Shown piece by piece: positions 16,953 to 25,155 of a stretch of DNA of 64,000 nucleotides (the stretch's first letter is position 1; each line of letters begins with the position of its first letter). Location of the stretch: contig URQQ01000010.1 of the NCBI GenBank assembly GCA_900549995.1, forward strand, positions 24,627-88,626. The letters are read 5' to 3'. This DNA comes from an uncultured Lachnospiraceae bacterium. GTDB lineage: Bacteria; Bacillota; Clostridia; Lachnospirales; Lachnospiraceae. Below the pieces are notes generated by a model, which was not told the origin of the DNA, made no database searches, and saw only the letters and a list, made by a program, of their open reading frames with translations. The translations under genes were made by a program, and so were the position numbers.

Positions 16953-18680
16953 ATGACAAGAATCAAAGACCGGCTGTCAGGAATGACAGCCGAAGACTTC
17001 ATGAAGGGGATTGCAATTTATGCAGTGGCTGTATTTCTGCTTCTGTTTCTGGTATTTCCGCTTGGCACACTTTTTATAAAAGCTTTTCAGGATAAAAATG
17101 GGGCATTCTGCGGATTGTCCCAGTTTGTACGGTATTTTGAAAGCAAGACATTGATTTATTCCATCAGCAATACATTTTTTATTGCGATTGTCTCGACGGT
17201 AATCTCCGTAGGCACAGCATTTTTCTTTTCCTATGCGCTGACAAGAAAAAGTGTACCGTTTAAAGGTTTTTTCCGATATGTCTGTATGATCCCGATTTTT
17301 GCACCAACGATGCTTCTCGGAATTGCACTGATCTACCTGTTCGGCAATAAAGGGGTATTGACGGGGCTTGGCCTTGTGATTCCTTTGTACGGGAAAGTTG
17401 GGATTATTATTGCGGAGAGCATTTACTGTTTTCCCATTGCAACTACCATTCTGATGGTTGCATTTTCCGCGGCAGACAACCGGCTGTATGAGGCAGCAGA
17501 GACGATGGGGACTTCCGCCGTTCGGAAGATGTTTACCATTACGATACCGAATGTGAAGTACGGCCTGATCAGCGCATTGTTTGTCGCGTTTACATATAGT
17601 TTTACGGATTTTGGAGCGCCGTCTGTTGTCGGAGGCAACTATAATGTGCTGGCAACGGATGTCTATAAGCAGGTTGTGGGACAACAGAATTTTAACATGG
17701 GAGCAGTGGTCGGTATTATCCTTTTATTTCCGGCGGTTCTTTCATTCGTGGTAGACCGTGTCACAAGTAAAAAGCAGAGTTCTGCGATCAGCTCGAAAGC
17801 AGTTCCCTACCAGATTAAGAAGCATCTCCCCTCAGATCTGGCGGCAACTGCCTTCTGTGTCGTTCTTACAGCGGCGATGATTTTATTCTTTGCGGTGGCA
17901 CTTTTTGCATCTGTAATCACGCTGTGGCCCTATAATCTGACGTTTACACTGAAAAATTATGATTTGACAAATGTGGCGTCCGGCCTTGGAGGAACAGCGT
18001 TTGGGAATTCTGTTAAAATCGCGGCAGTTACGGCAGTATTTGGAACAATTGTTACTTTTATTGGAGCGTATATGATCGAAAAGAACAGGAAATTCCCGGG
18101 AATTCGTAAAGTGGCATATTTCCTGTCCATTACGCCGCTTGCAATTCCGGGAACGGTTGTTGGATTGAGTTTTATCATGTTTTTTAATGCCAGCCAGTTT
18201 CAGATTCCATTTACCGAATATGCGATTGTGAACCCATTCCATGGAATCTATGGGACGATGTGGATTATTATCATTGCAAATATGGTTCACTTTTATTCGG
18301 TACCGTTTACAACTGCCACAACTGCATTGAAGCGGCTGGATAAGGAATTTGAGACTGCATCAGAGTCTATGGGGGTTCCCTTTTATAAGATGGTGGGAAG
18401 AGTTACCATACCGCTTTGCTTTCCGGCGATCTGTGAGATGGCGGTATATTTTTTTGTCAATGCTCTTGTGACGGTTTCTGCGGTCGTATTCTTGTATTCC
18501 CCAACAGTTCCGATTGCGGCGGTGGCCATTGTGAATATGGAAGGTGCGGGAGAGATTGCACCTGCGGCGGCGATGTGTATGTTGCTTCTCTTTATCAATC
18601 TTGCAGTCAGACTGGTCTATGAAGGAGTTCAGAAATACTGGGGCAGGCGGCAGGAAAAGAGAATAGAAAAAGAAGCATAA
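16953..18680 (+). CDS. Phosphonate-type ABC transporter permease, fused double-domain
   Basis: Membrane channel of the importer. The 575-residue protein consists of two homologous permease halves of about 6 membrane spans each, as in iron (FbpB) and 2-aminoethylphosphonate transporters. Each half has the EAA loop that contacts the ATPase: EAAETMGTSAVRKMFTITIP near residue 180 and ETASESMGVPFYKMVGRVTIP near 468. Start 16953 follows GAGGAAAGG at good spacing, whereas an ATG at 16935 has none. A bidirectional terminator follows, ending the transport operon. Confidence 0.87.
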   Translation: MTRIKDRLSGMTAEDFMKGIAIYAVAVFLLLFLVFPLGTLFIKAFQDKNGAFCGLSQFVRYFESKTLIYSISNTFFIAIVSTVISVGTAFFFSYALTRKSVPFKGFFRYVCMIPIFAPTMLLGIALIYLFGNKGVLTGLGLVIPLYGKVGIIIAESIYCFPIATTILMVAFSAADNRLYEAAETMGTSAVRKMFTITIPNVKYGLISALFVAFTYSFTDFGAPSVVGGNYNVLATDVYKQVVGQQNFNMGAVVGIILLFPAVLSFVVDRVTSKKQSSAISSKAVPYQIKKHLPSDLAATAFCVVLTAAMILFFAVALFASVITLWPYNLTFTLKNYDLTNVASGLGGTAFGNSVKIAAVTAVFGTIVTFIGAYMIEKNRKFPGIRKVAYFLSITPLAIPGTVVGLSFIMFFNASQFQIPFTEYAIVNPFHGIYGTMWIIIIANMVHFYSVPFTTATTALKRLDKEFETASESMGVPFYKMVGRVTIPLCFPAICEMAVYFFVNALVTVSAVVFLYSPTVPIAAVAIVNMEGAGEIAPAAAMCMLLLFINLAVRLVYEGVQKYWGRRQEKRIEKEA

Positions 18681-18713
18681 AAAAATCGGGTAGATTTCTA
18701 CTCGATTTTTTAT
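18681..18713. terminator. Bidirectional terminator between the permease and the DUF6465 gene
   Basis: AAAAAATCGGGTAGA paired with TCTACTCGATTTTTT (one G-T position) around a 2-base centre, with A-tract and T-tract on the two sides so it can act in both directions. Confidence 0.8.
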
Positions 18714-18725
18714 GCTGTAAAATTC

Positions 18726-19010
18726 TTACAGGTCAACGGCTCCGCTGATCTGGGTATCTGTTGTGTAATATACTTTCTGATCTTCTGGTTTCAGATAGAT
18801 GGAAAGTGTTTTTAATTCTTCAGAAGAAACTCCGTCTGCCTTGCATTTTTCTTTTACTTTGGCGATGATTTCTTCCTCAAGATATTCCTGATCCTGATAC
18901 TGAATATAAAAGTTCACTTCTGTCTGGACTGCGGGTGTTTCTGCTTTTACAGGAGTGTTTGCTGATTCTGCTTTTTTCTGTTGTTTCTTTTTGTCAAGTC
19001 TTCTGTTCAC
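18726..19010 (-). CDS. DUF6465 family protein
   Basis: Small protein of 94 residues with unknown function. The N-terminal 30 residues are lysine- and alanine-rich and probably disordered. The rest (about 35-94) is the compact conserved part VNFYIQYQDQEYLEEEIIAKV...LKTLSIYLKPEDQKVYYTTD, which I recognise as DUF6465, a family common in Lachnospiraceae. The start is a GTG at 19010 with AAGGAGAG about 8 bases upstream; a longer reading to 19088 runs over the leader hairpin and is not supported. It stands alone between two terminators/promoters. Confidence 0.75.
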   Translation of the reverse strand: MNRRLDKKKQQKKAESANTPVKAETPAVQTEVNFYIQYQDQEYLEEEIIAKVKEKCKADGVSSEELKTLSIYLKPEDQKVYYTTDTQISGAVDL

Positions 19011-19047
19011 GTTGCTCTCTCCTTCTCTTATATCTATGTAGTAGGTG

Positions 19048-19070
19048 CATTTAAGTATTGAACTTAAATG
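19048..19070. promoter_or_regulatory. Inverted repeat in the DUF6465 leader
   Basis: CATTTAAGT and its perfect complement ACTTAAATG separated by 5 bases, 20-40 bases downstream of the predicted start site on the minus strand. It could be an operator or an mRNA hairpin. Confidence 0.45.
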
Positions 19071-19096
19071 GGTCATCCGGCACCTCATTGGATAAT

Positions 19097-19125
19097 AGTA
19101 TATTACTTTTTACCAGGGAAGTCAA
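19097..19125 (-). promoter_or_regulatory. Sigma-A promoter of the DUF6465 gene
   Basis: On the minus strand TTGACT (19125-19120), 17-bp spacer, TATACT (19102-19097). Confidence 0.75.
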
Positions 19126-19241
19126 AGATGAATCGACACTTATATCATATTTAAAGGACAGTCACTATAAATATATAGAAGCAGTGCTGTAGATTGCGGC
19201 AGAAATAATAGTAGATATCTGGCTTAGATATGGAGGGAATT

Positions 19242-20948
19242 ATGGCAAATGGCGATTTGTGCAGAATGAGAATTGTTTCAGAAGAATACAGGGATTTTAT
19301 TGTGGGAAAAGGGCGGGATCCTGTCTTTGATAACATTGCACCTGACCAGCAGTGCACTCAGGGCGCAGGCTTTGGTTATGAATGTATTTATGTTGAGAGA
19401 TCGACAGCAGATCCAATTAATCTGGAAAGATATTCGTATAACGCTATTCCGAACTGTTATACGCTTCTGGATATGGAGATGCTGAATCAGGCAGGTATTT
19501 CCCAGATTCAAAATTATCCGACGCTCCAGTTAAAGGGAGAAGGGATCATGATAGGATTTGTGGACACAGGAATTGACTATGAGAATCCGGTCTTCCGGAA
19601 TCTGGATGGCAGTACGAGGATTGAAGAAATCTGGGATCAGAGCATTCAGACGGGAGAAACACCGGAAGATTTTCTATATGGAAGTGTATACGGCCGGGAG
19701 CGGATTGATGAGGCGCTGAGGTCAGAGAATCCCCTGGAGATTGTACCTTCACAGGATACGAGCGGACATGGGACGTTTCTGGCCAGTATTGCGGCAGGAG
19801 GAGCCAACGTAGAGAACCAGTTTCTTGGAGCGGCGCCGGAATCTACGATAGCAGTGGTAAAGTTAAAAGAAGCCAAGCAGTATCTGAAAGATTATTATTT
19901 TATAGCCAGAGACGCCCAGTGTTATCAGGAGACAGATATCATGCTGGCAGTACGGTATCTTGACCGACTGGCAAAATCACGGAATATGCCGCTTGTGCTG
20001 TGTATAGCACTTGGGACGAACATGGGGGGACACAATTCGACAACGCCGTTGGCGAGTATACTGGAAATGTATTCTAACATGGTGAAAAGAGCAGTCGTTG
20101 TCGGTGTGGGCAATGAGGCAAACCAGCGGCATCATTATATGGGAACATTGACAGATATGTCTGACCGCAGGGAAGTGGAGATTCAGGTGAATAACGAACC
20201 TCTTGGGTTTGTACTGGAACTTTGGACGGAAACTCCCAATATTATCAGTGTTTCCCTCATTTCGCCGTCGGGGGAACAGATTCCAAGAATCCCGATCCGC
20301 CAGAAGAGCAGTGAACTGTATCAGTTTGTATTCGAACGAACGGAAGTCCAGATTGATTACAGGCTTCTTGTTGAGCGGACAAATTCTGAACTTGTGATGT
20401 TTCGTTTCGCAAGACCGGCCAACGGGATCTGGAAAATTGTGGTGGAACCTGTCCAGATTGCGGATGGAATTTTTCATATGTGGCTTCCTGTCCGTGAGTT
20501 TTTGACGGGAGAAGTGTATTTTCTGCAGTCAAATCCGAACTATACAATTACAAGCCCCGGAAATGCGATTGCGCCGATTACCGTTGCTTATTACAATGGA
20601 GCGGATAATAGTATTGATATTAATTCCGGAAGAGGATATACTAGAAATGAGAGAATAAAACCGGATTTTGCGGCACCTGGAGTAGATGTTTTAGGCGCAG
20701 CGCTCAGGGGACAGTTCGTGAGGCGGACCGGTTCCAGTATTGCGGTGGGGGTGACGGCAGGAGCGGCAGCTCTCTTGCTGGAATGGATTGTCTACCAGTT
20801 AGGCGGCGAAGGAATTGATACGATTCAGATCAAAAGTCTGTTGATCCTTGGCACAGTCAGAGACCCTCTCAATACTTACCCGAACCGGGAATGGGGATAT
20901 GGAAGAATGAATCTATACCGTACTTTTGATGAGGTGAGGCGGTATTGA
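19242..20948 (+). CDS. S8 family (subtilisin-like) serine peptidase
   Basis: Serine protease of the subtilase clan, related to clostridial Csp-type S8 proteases. Catalytic triad residues are visible: D108 in GFVDTGID, H176 in SGHGT and S499 in TGSSIAVG, where GSS replaces the usual GTS. A large insertion of about 150 residues between the oxyanion region (GNEAN) and the serine matches the jelly-roll insertion of Csp proteases. There is no signal peptide, so it is cytosolic or packed into spores. Start 19242 follows GGAGGG; an ATG at 19230 lacks a site. The next gene starts 26 bases downstream, suggesting an operon with the zinc-ribbon and LspA-like genes. Confidence 0.87.
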   Translation: MANGDLCRMRIVSEEYRDFIVGKGRDPVFDNIAPDQQCTQGAGFGYECIYVERSTADPINLERYSYNAIPNCYTLLDMEMLNQAGISQIQNYPTLQLKGEGIMIGFVDTGIDYENPVFRNLDGSTRIEEIWDQSIQTGETPEDFLYGSVYGRERIDEALRSENPLEIVPSQDTSGHGTFLASIAAGGANVENQFLGAAPESTIAVVKLKEAKQYLKDYYFIARDAQCYQETDIMLAVRYLDRLAKSRNMPLVLCIALGTNMGGHNSTTPLASILEMYSNMVKRAVVVGVGNEANQRHHYMGTLTDMSDRREVEIQVNNEPLGFVLELWTETPNIISVSLISPSGEQIPRIPIRQKSSELYQFVFERTEVQIDYRLLVERTNSELVMFRFARPANGIWKIVVEPVQIADGIFHMWLPVREFLTGEVYFLQSNPNYTITSPGNAIAPITVAYYNGADNSIDINSGRGYTRNERIKPDFAAPGVDVLGAALRGQFVRRTGSSIAVGVTAGAAALLLEWIVYQLGGEGIDTIQIKSLLILGTVRDPLNTYPNREWGYGRMNLYRTFDEVRRY

Positions 20949-20973
20949 TAAGGAGATGAAAGGAGAAATTACA

Positions 20974-21570
20974 ATGGGAGATTTTTTTGAAGATTTAGGG
21001 AAGAAGATCACGGAAACAGCCGATATGATCACGAAAAAGACAGAAAGGGTCATGGAGATTCAGAAACTGCAGAACCAGATCAGGAACCTTGAGAGAGCGA
21101 ATGAAAGAGATCTGAGAGACCTTGGAAGAATGGTATTTGTGGCATATAAGACCGATGGGGATGTCAAAGAACCATATCATGAATTATGTGAGAATCTGAA
21201 ACAGAGAGAAGAAATGATAGAAGATCTTAAAAATCAGCTGGAAGAGCTGCGCGGAAGCGGCAAATGCCCGGAATGTAATGCCACAGTCCAGGATGATATG
21301 GCATTTTGCCCACAGTGTGGTGCAAAGCTTGTGAAGGAGACACCGGAAGACGATATTTTCGAAGATGAAAGTGTTGTTTCGGAAACAGCTGCCGAAGAGA
21401 CCGCTGATGAGGCAGGCAAAGAAGCAGATGAGAACTGTACGTGCAGCAAGGACGGGGAAAACAGCTGTGACTGCGGATGTGGATGTGATAAAGAAGAGGC
21501 TCAGGAAAGCTGTAAACCAGAAGAAGCGGAAGAAACCTGCGAAAAAAAGGAATGTGAAAGCGGTGAGTAG
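20974..21570 (+). CDS. Coiled-coil zinc-ribbon protein with acidic cysteine-rich tail
   Basis: Function not known. Residues 1-95 are predicted long helices/coiled coil (TERVMEIQKLQNQIRNLERA, REEMIEDLKNQLEEL). Residues about 98-119 form a zinc ribbon with CPEC and CPQC. The last 75 residues are highly acidic and carry a second set of cysteines in CTCSKDGENSCDCGCGCD and CKPEEAEETCEKKEC. The ribosome binding site AAAGGAG supports the ATG at 20974 rather than 20956. It is sandwiched between a subtilase and an LspA-like gene whose ATG directly follows its stop codon, so the three are probably co-expressed. The tail may bind metal or be a low-complexity extension. Confidence 0.72.
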   Translation: MGDFFEDLGKKITETADMITKKTERVMEIQKLQNQIRNLERANERDLRDLGRMVFVAYKTDGDVKEPYHELCENLKQREEMIEDLKNQLEELRGSGKCPECNATVQDDMAFCPQCGAKLVKETPEDDIFEDESVVSETAAEETADEAGKEADENCTCSKDGENSCDCGCGCDKEEAQESCKPEEAEETCEKKECESGE

Positions 21571-22041
21571 ATGGCAGCAATAATCTGTGTAGCTGCAGCC
21601 TGTCTGCTTCTTGTGCTCGATCTGACTGTAAAACAGCATATTGAAAATCATATGGGTGACAGAGAGGAGCGGGAAATTCTAAACGGAAAGGTTCTGCTTC
21701 GCAAGGTACATAATGAAGGTCTGATGCTGAACGCATTGGATCAGCACCCGAAAGCAGTGAAACTGCTGAATGGGACAGCGGGAGTGATACTTCTTCTGTA
21801 TTACATATGGCTGCTCATGAGAAAAGGACATTTCGTAAAGAAGGCGGGAGCCGCACTTATGACGGGAGGCGCTTTCAGTAATCTTTATGACCATATGGTT
21901 AGAGGATATGTCGTTGACTATTTCGGATTCAAAACGAAATGGAAGAAAGTGACGGATGTTACATTTAATCTCGCTGATATTTTTATATTTGCCGGCGGAA
22001 TTATCATTATATTGACGTCCGTATTTACAAAGAAAAAATAA
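21571..22041 (+). CDS. Signal peptidase II (LspA)-like membrane protein
   Basis: Resembles the lipoprotein signal peptidase, an intramembrane aspartic protease that removes signal peptides from prolipoproteins. It has four hydrophobic segments in 156 residues. LspA motifs are recognisable: LDLTVKQ near residue 16, NEG near 47, SNLYDHMVRGYVVDYF near 108-123 with a catalytic-type aspartate, and FNLADIFIFAGG near 134-145 with the second. Deviations include H for the arginine in the usual N-x-x-D-R and no phenylalanine/alanine in the NxGxAF motif. It may be a second, specialised LspA. ATG abuts the preceding stop codon. Confidence 0.72.
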   Translation: MAAIICVAAACLLLVLDLTVKQHIENHMGDREEREILNGKVLLRKVHNEGLMLNALDQHPKAVKLLNGTAGVILLLYYIWLLMRKGHFVKKAGAALMTGGAFSNLYDHMVRGYVVDYFGFKTKWKKVTDVTFNLADIFIFAGGIIIILTSVFTKKK

Positions 22042-22051
22042 GCCCGGCTAG

Positions 22052-22086
22052 TGCCGCAGCATGGAGAAATCCTGCTGCGGTATTTT
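22052..22086 (+). terminator. Terminator after the LspA-like gene
   Basis: Stem TGCCGCAGCA/TGCTGCGGTA (one mismatch) with a 10-base loop, followed by TTTT. Confidence 0.8.
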
Positions 22087-22149
22087 GTAGTATAACGCGG
22101 AAAACGGGGTATGATATAGATATAGGTATAGGGGGAAAGGAGGAATACA

Positions 22150-22617
22150 ATGCAGAAGGAAGAAATACTGGAAGAGATTCTGTCATATTACAGTACCAGG
22201 GAAAAGGAACTGAATCAGGAGGAACTGGTTGAGATGCTGCGGGAAATTCAGGAAGTTTTTGGGTGTATCAGCAAGGATATCCAGGAACAGGCAGCCAGGT
22301 ATCTGAACATAAATCTATCTATGATTGAGAATCTGATCCGGCTGTATCCAAGTCTGAAGGCATCCGAATCACGTCATACAATCACGGTGTGTATGGGAAG
22401 GCAGTGTCAGATGAAAGGGAGCGCGGAGATTATGGCAGCGGCAGAGAAGGTGTCAGGAGCCGGCAAGGGAGAGACATCGAAGGACGGGCGGTTTTCACTG
22501 ACCCAGAGAAGCTGCCTGAAGCATTGCCGGACTGCACCGAATCTGATGGTGGATGATGATTTATATACATTTGTAAAACCGGGAGATATCGAAAGAATTT
22601 TAAAGAAATACAAATAA
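22150..22617 (+). CDS. NuoE-like [2Fe-2S] thioredoxin-fold protein
   Basis: Electron carrier resembling the 24-kDa subunit (NuoE/HoxE/HndA) of NADH dehydrogenases and hydrogenases. Residues 1-75 match the helical N terminus (ILSYYSTREKELNQEELVEMLREIQEVFG). The thioredoxin-like part holds four cluster cysteines: C81 and C86 (CMGRQC) and C122 and C126 (CLKHC), the expected C-x4-C and C-x3-C. It stands alone between two terminators with no NuoF or hydrogenase partner nearby, so its electron partner is unknown. The ribosome binding site is AAAGGAGGA. Confidence 0.85.
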   Translation: MQKEEILEEILSYYSTREKELNQEELVEMLREIQEVFGCISKDIQEQAARYLNINLSMIENLIRLYPSLKASESRHTITVCMGRQCQMKGSAEIMAAAEKVSGAGKGETSKDGRFSLTQRSCLKHCRTAPNLMVDDDLYTFVKPGDIERILKKYK

Positions 22618-22665
22618 AAAAGTCCCACTCTATATGCACCTTAAGTGCAGAGAGTGGGACTTTCA
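22618..22665. terminator. Bidirectional terminator between the NuoE-like and cold-shock genes
   Basis: AAAAGTCCCACTCT pairs with AGAGTGGGACTTT, with an inner TGCAC/GTGCA pairing; A-tract on one side and T-tract on the other. Confidence 0.85.
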
Positions 22666-22678
22666 GATCAAGTTTCAA

Positions 22679-22882
22679 TTATGCCGGCATTACATTAACA
22701 GCCTGAAGTCCTCTGTTGCCTTCCTGAACTTCATAAGTTACAGCCTGACCTTCGTCTAAAGTTTTGAATCCTTCAGATGCGATTCCTGAGAAATGTACGA
22801 ATACGTCTTCTCCTGTAGCGTCATTTGTGATAAATCCGAAACCTTTCTGTGCGTTAAACCATTTAACTGTACCGTTATTCAT
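22679..22882 (-). CDS. Cold-shock protein (CspA family)
   Basis: Single-stranded nucleic-acid-binding OB-fold protein acting as an RNA chaperone. The 67-residue length and both RNA-binding motifs are canonical: KGFGFI at residues 13-18 (RNP1) and VFVHF at 27-31 (RNP2), with the N-terminal GTVKWFN. The predicted promoter lies about 140 bases upstream, giving the long leader typical of cold-shock genes, and that leader contains a large AT-rich hairpin. Expression is probably controlled through the leader. Confidence 0.96.
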   Translation of the reverse strand: MNNGTVKWFNAQKGFGFITNDATGEDVFVHFSGIASEGFKTLDEGQAVTYEVQEGNRGLQAVNVMPA

Positions 22883-22930
22883 GATAGGTACCTCCCTTTA
22901 AAATACTTGTATCTTTGAAACGTTGAAAAT

Positions 22931-22990
22931 AAAAAATCACATATTTTTGTAAGAAATTAAACGTCTTAATTGCTTACAAAAATATGTGAA
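22931..22990 (-). promoter_or_regulatory. Large hairpin with T-tract in the cold-shock leader
   Basis: Arms 22937-22953 and 22973-22989 are a perfect 17-bp inverted repeat (TCACATATTTTTGTAAG and complement), extended inward by AATTAA/TTAATT to leave a 5-base loop. On the minus strand it is followed by TTTTTTATTTT, so it has the form of a Rho-independent terminator placed between promoter and start codon. A temperature-dependent attenuator is one possibility. Confidence 0.6.
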
Positions 22991-23018
22991 TCCAATACAA
23001 CATTTAAAATACAAATAA

Positions 23019-23047
23019 ATACTAGCATGGAAAGCGTAAAAAGTCAA
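23019..23047 (-). promoter_or_regulatory. Sigma-A promoter of the cold-shock gene
   Basis: Minus strand TTGACT (23047-23042), 17-bp spacer, TAGTAT (23024-23019). Confidence 0.72.
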
Positions 23048-23115
23048 GATCAGCGGTAAAAAATAATTTGATCTGCGCGGCTTTTTTGTGGATGATTGAA
23101 CTTTAATTCATTGAT

Positions 23116-23143
23116 TTGTATTGATTATCAATGTTATTATAGA
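23116..23143 (+). promoter_or_regulatory. Putative promoter of the lipoprotein gene
   Basis: TTGTAT (23116-23121), 16-bp spacer, TATAGA (23138-23143). Confidence 0.4.
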
Positions 23144-23179
23144 GATAAGAAAAAGTGATGATCGGAGGTGCAGGGGGGT

Positions 23180-23986
23180 ATGAAGAAAATTTTTTTATTA
23201 GAATTAATGGTAATGATGCTGGTATTAGCCGGATGCAGCACAGAAAAAAGGAACGATGACAAGAATGAGGATCTGTCATGGCTTGATGGAGTTCTTCAAT
23301 CGGAAGATGAGATAAAATATAATGAGATTGAAGTAACTTCCTTAAAGGTATACGAGGATGGAACACAAGAAAAAGGTATCATGAAATATGAGATCGATCA
23401 CAAAAATAATCGAATTCATATGAAGAGTGATGGTGACACTGGTGAATTAGAAATATACTATCAGCTGAAAGACGATGAGAAGGCAGACATGTATCTGCTT
23501 GTGGAAGACGGAAAATACCAGAAAAGTGAAGATGTTCCAATTAGTCAGACACAGATCAGCAGTATTCAGAATTTGGAGACAATTTCCGGAGAATCAGAGG
23601 AATTTTCCTATGTAAAAGAAGAGGCAGTAAAAGGGGAAGAAGCTATTGTTGTGAAGCGGTTAAAAAAAGAGGTGCCCTATACAGCGAAAACGATGATTGA
23701 GGATGGAATTTTTACGGAAACGCAGATCGAATCAGAAAAAAATTTAAAAGAGGCATTCGATAAGATTGAAAAGGGGGTTGAAGAGTATTATTGGTTTTCA
23801 AAGAAAAACCATAAACTGATAAAACAGGAGATTGTAAACACGCCTCTTGCGGTCATTGACTATTATATCAATGAGTCTCTGCAGTCTGGCGGGGAAGAAG
23901 ATAGGCAGCCGGCAGAATGGACCGCTGTTTATATACGGAATGTAAATGAAGAACTTTCAGAAATTGAACTGCCGAAGGACAGCTAG
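23180..23986 (+). CDS. Lipoprotein of unknown function
   Basis: Predicted membrane-anchored lipoprotein of 268 residues. It has a clear signal: MKK, a hydrophobic stretch, then LAGC with the lipidated cysteine at about residue 19. The mature part is acidic and lysine/glutamate-rich, with alternating beta-type segments (LKVYEDGTQEKGIMKYEID, NRIHMKSDGDTGELEIYYQL). Its layout resembles LolA/LppX-like or DUF6612-type outer-leaflet lipoproteins, but I cannot assign a family. Start 23180 has GGAGGTG about 9 bases upstream; an earlier in-frame ATG at 23168 lies inside that site. It is monocistronic, flanked by its own promoter and a terminator. Confidence 0.8.
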   Translation: MKKIFLLELMVMMLVLAGCSTEKRNDDKNEDLSWLDGVLQSEDEIKYNEIEVTSLKVYEDGTQEKGIMKYEIDHKNNRIHMKSDGDTGELEIYYQLKDDEKADMYLLVEDGKYQKSEDVPISQTQISSIQNLETISGESEEFSYVKEEAVKGEEAIVVKRLKKEVPYTAKTMIEDGIFTETQIESEKNLKEAFDKIEKGVEEYYWFSKKNHKLIKQEIVNTPLAVIDYYINESLQSGGEEDRQPAEWTAVYIRNVNEELSEIELPKDS

Positions 23987-24003
23987 AAAAAGCAGATAGC
24001 GTT

Positions 24004-24044
24004 AAAATACAGCAGGTACACCCCAGCGTACCTGCTGTATTTTG
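24004..24044. terminator. Bidirectional terminator
   Basis: AAAATACAGCAGGTAC pairs perfectly with GTACCTGCTGTATTTT around an 8-base loop, between the convergent lipoprotein and dehydrogenase genes. Confidence 0.9.
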
Positions 24045-24049
24045 GCCAA

Positions 24050-24994
24050 TTATGAATGATTTTCTTTGAAAAATTCTTCGATCTGTCCCTGGATAATATT
24101 CATCAGCTTCGTTCTGGATTCCACACTTGCCCAGCCGATATGTGGGGTGATCAGGAGCTTGCTTTTATCCTTCACTGAAAGCAGAGGACAGTCAGAAGCC
24201 ATAGGTTCTTTGCGCAGTACATCAAGTCCGGCTGCACCTATGATACCGCTGTTCAGGGCATCGCAGAGAGCAGATTCGCAGACAATGGGGCCGCGGCCAA
24301 GATTCAGGAAGATACAGTGTTTTTTCATTTTTGCAAATGCATCCGCATCGATCAGGTTTTCGGTATCCTGATTCAGTGGTGCGTGTACGGAGATAATGTC
24401 TGAGGAGGAAAGAAGTTCATCAAAAGTAACCTGCTGGTAGCCCTCCTGGGGGCTGCGCCCGGAAGCGGAATAATAGATCACGTTGGCTCCAAACATCCCG
24501 GCGATATCCGCCACACGTCTGCCGATATTGCCAAGCCCTATGATTCCCCAGGTCTGCCCCTGAAGCTGATGAAATCTTTCGCTGAAATGGGTAAAGATCG
24601 TGTCGTTGATATAACGGCCGCTCTTGACATAATTGTCATAATAACTCAAATGCTCCATCAGATAGAACAGCATGGCAAAGGTATGCTGTGCCACACTTTC
24701 AGTAGAGTAACCGGCGACATTCCGCCAGGCGATATTATGGCTTTCGAGATAATCTTTGTCGAGATTATTCGTTCCGGTGGCTGTGACGCACACCAGCTTC
24801 AGATGGCTGGCTGTTCCGATGGTAGATTCGTTGATTTCTGCTTTATTGAGGATAATGACATCTGCGTCTTTTACACGTTCTGGTATCTCAGCGGAAGTGG
24901 TGAAATCATAGCGGGTAACTTCACCAAGTCTGTCAAAACCTGATAAATCAATATCTTCGCCGATGGATTTGGCATCTAAAAATACAAGTTTCAT
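24050..24994 (-). CDS. D-2-hydroxyacid dehydrogenase (hydroxypyruvate/glycerate type)
   Basis: NAD(P)-dependent reduction of a 2-keto acid to the D-2-hydroxy acid. The Rossmann motif GLGNIGRRVADIAGMFG lies at about residues 148-164. Catalytic residues of the family are present: R in LNLGRGPIV, E in DVLRKEP and H in TPHIGWAS. The length of 314 is normal. The sequence resembles glycerate/hydroxypyruvate reductases, but substrates in this superfamily cannot be told apart safely without structural comparison. It is transcribed alone from a promoter at 25027-25055. Confidence 0.9.
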   Translation of the reverse strand: MKLVFLDAKSIGEDIDLSGFDRLGEVTRYDFTTSAEIPERVKDADVIILNKAEINESTIGTASHLKLVCVTATGTNNLDKDYLESHNIAWRNVAGYSTESVAQHTFAMLFYLMEHLSYYDNYVKSGRYINDTIFTHFSERFHQLQGQTWGIIGLGNIGRRVADIAGMFGANVIYYSASGRSPQEGYQQVTFDELLSSSDIISVHAPLNQDTENLIDADAFAKMKKHCIFLNLGRGPIVCESALCDALNSGIIGAAGLDVLRKEPMASDCPLLSVKDKSKLLITPHIGWASVESRTKLMNIIQGQIEEFFKENHS

Positions 24995-25026
24995 TTTTTA
25001 TGGCCTCCTTGATATGTATTAAGACC

Positions 25027-25055
25027 ATTATTGCGGACATGACTATGATTGTCAA
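25027..25055 (-). promoter_or_regulatory. Sigma-A promoter of the hydroxyacid dehydrogenase
   Basis: Minus strand TTGACA (25055-25050), 17-bp spacer, AATAAT (25032-25027). Confidence 0.65.
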
Positions 25056-25070
25056 GAAAGGGTTGCATGT

Positions 25071-25100
25071 TTGACAAACAGCCCATGTGGGTTCTATAAT
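25071..25100 (+). promoter_or_regulatory. Sigma-A promoter of nudC
   Basis: TTGACA (25071-25076), 18-bp spacer, TATAAT (25095-25100); both hexamers are consensus. Confidence 0.8.
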
Positions 25101-25155
25101 AGAAATCATATGAAAAGTCCTCTGTTGGAGGAAATACCGGATAAGGAGATAAGGA

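Noticed and set aside
16977..17684. Long open frame (235 codons) opposite the ABC permease gene
   Set aside because: It mirrors a membrane-protein gene, has no ribosome binding site and no recognisable domain.
7209..18680. Genomic island carrying the phosphonate genes
   Set aside because: No integrase, tRNA, direct repeats or clear change in base composition at either edge.
18727..19088. Longer 120-residue reading of the DUF6465 gene
   Set aside because: It would begin at the predicted transcription start and run through the leader inverted repeat; the GTG at 19010 has a proper ribosome binding site.
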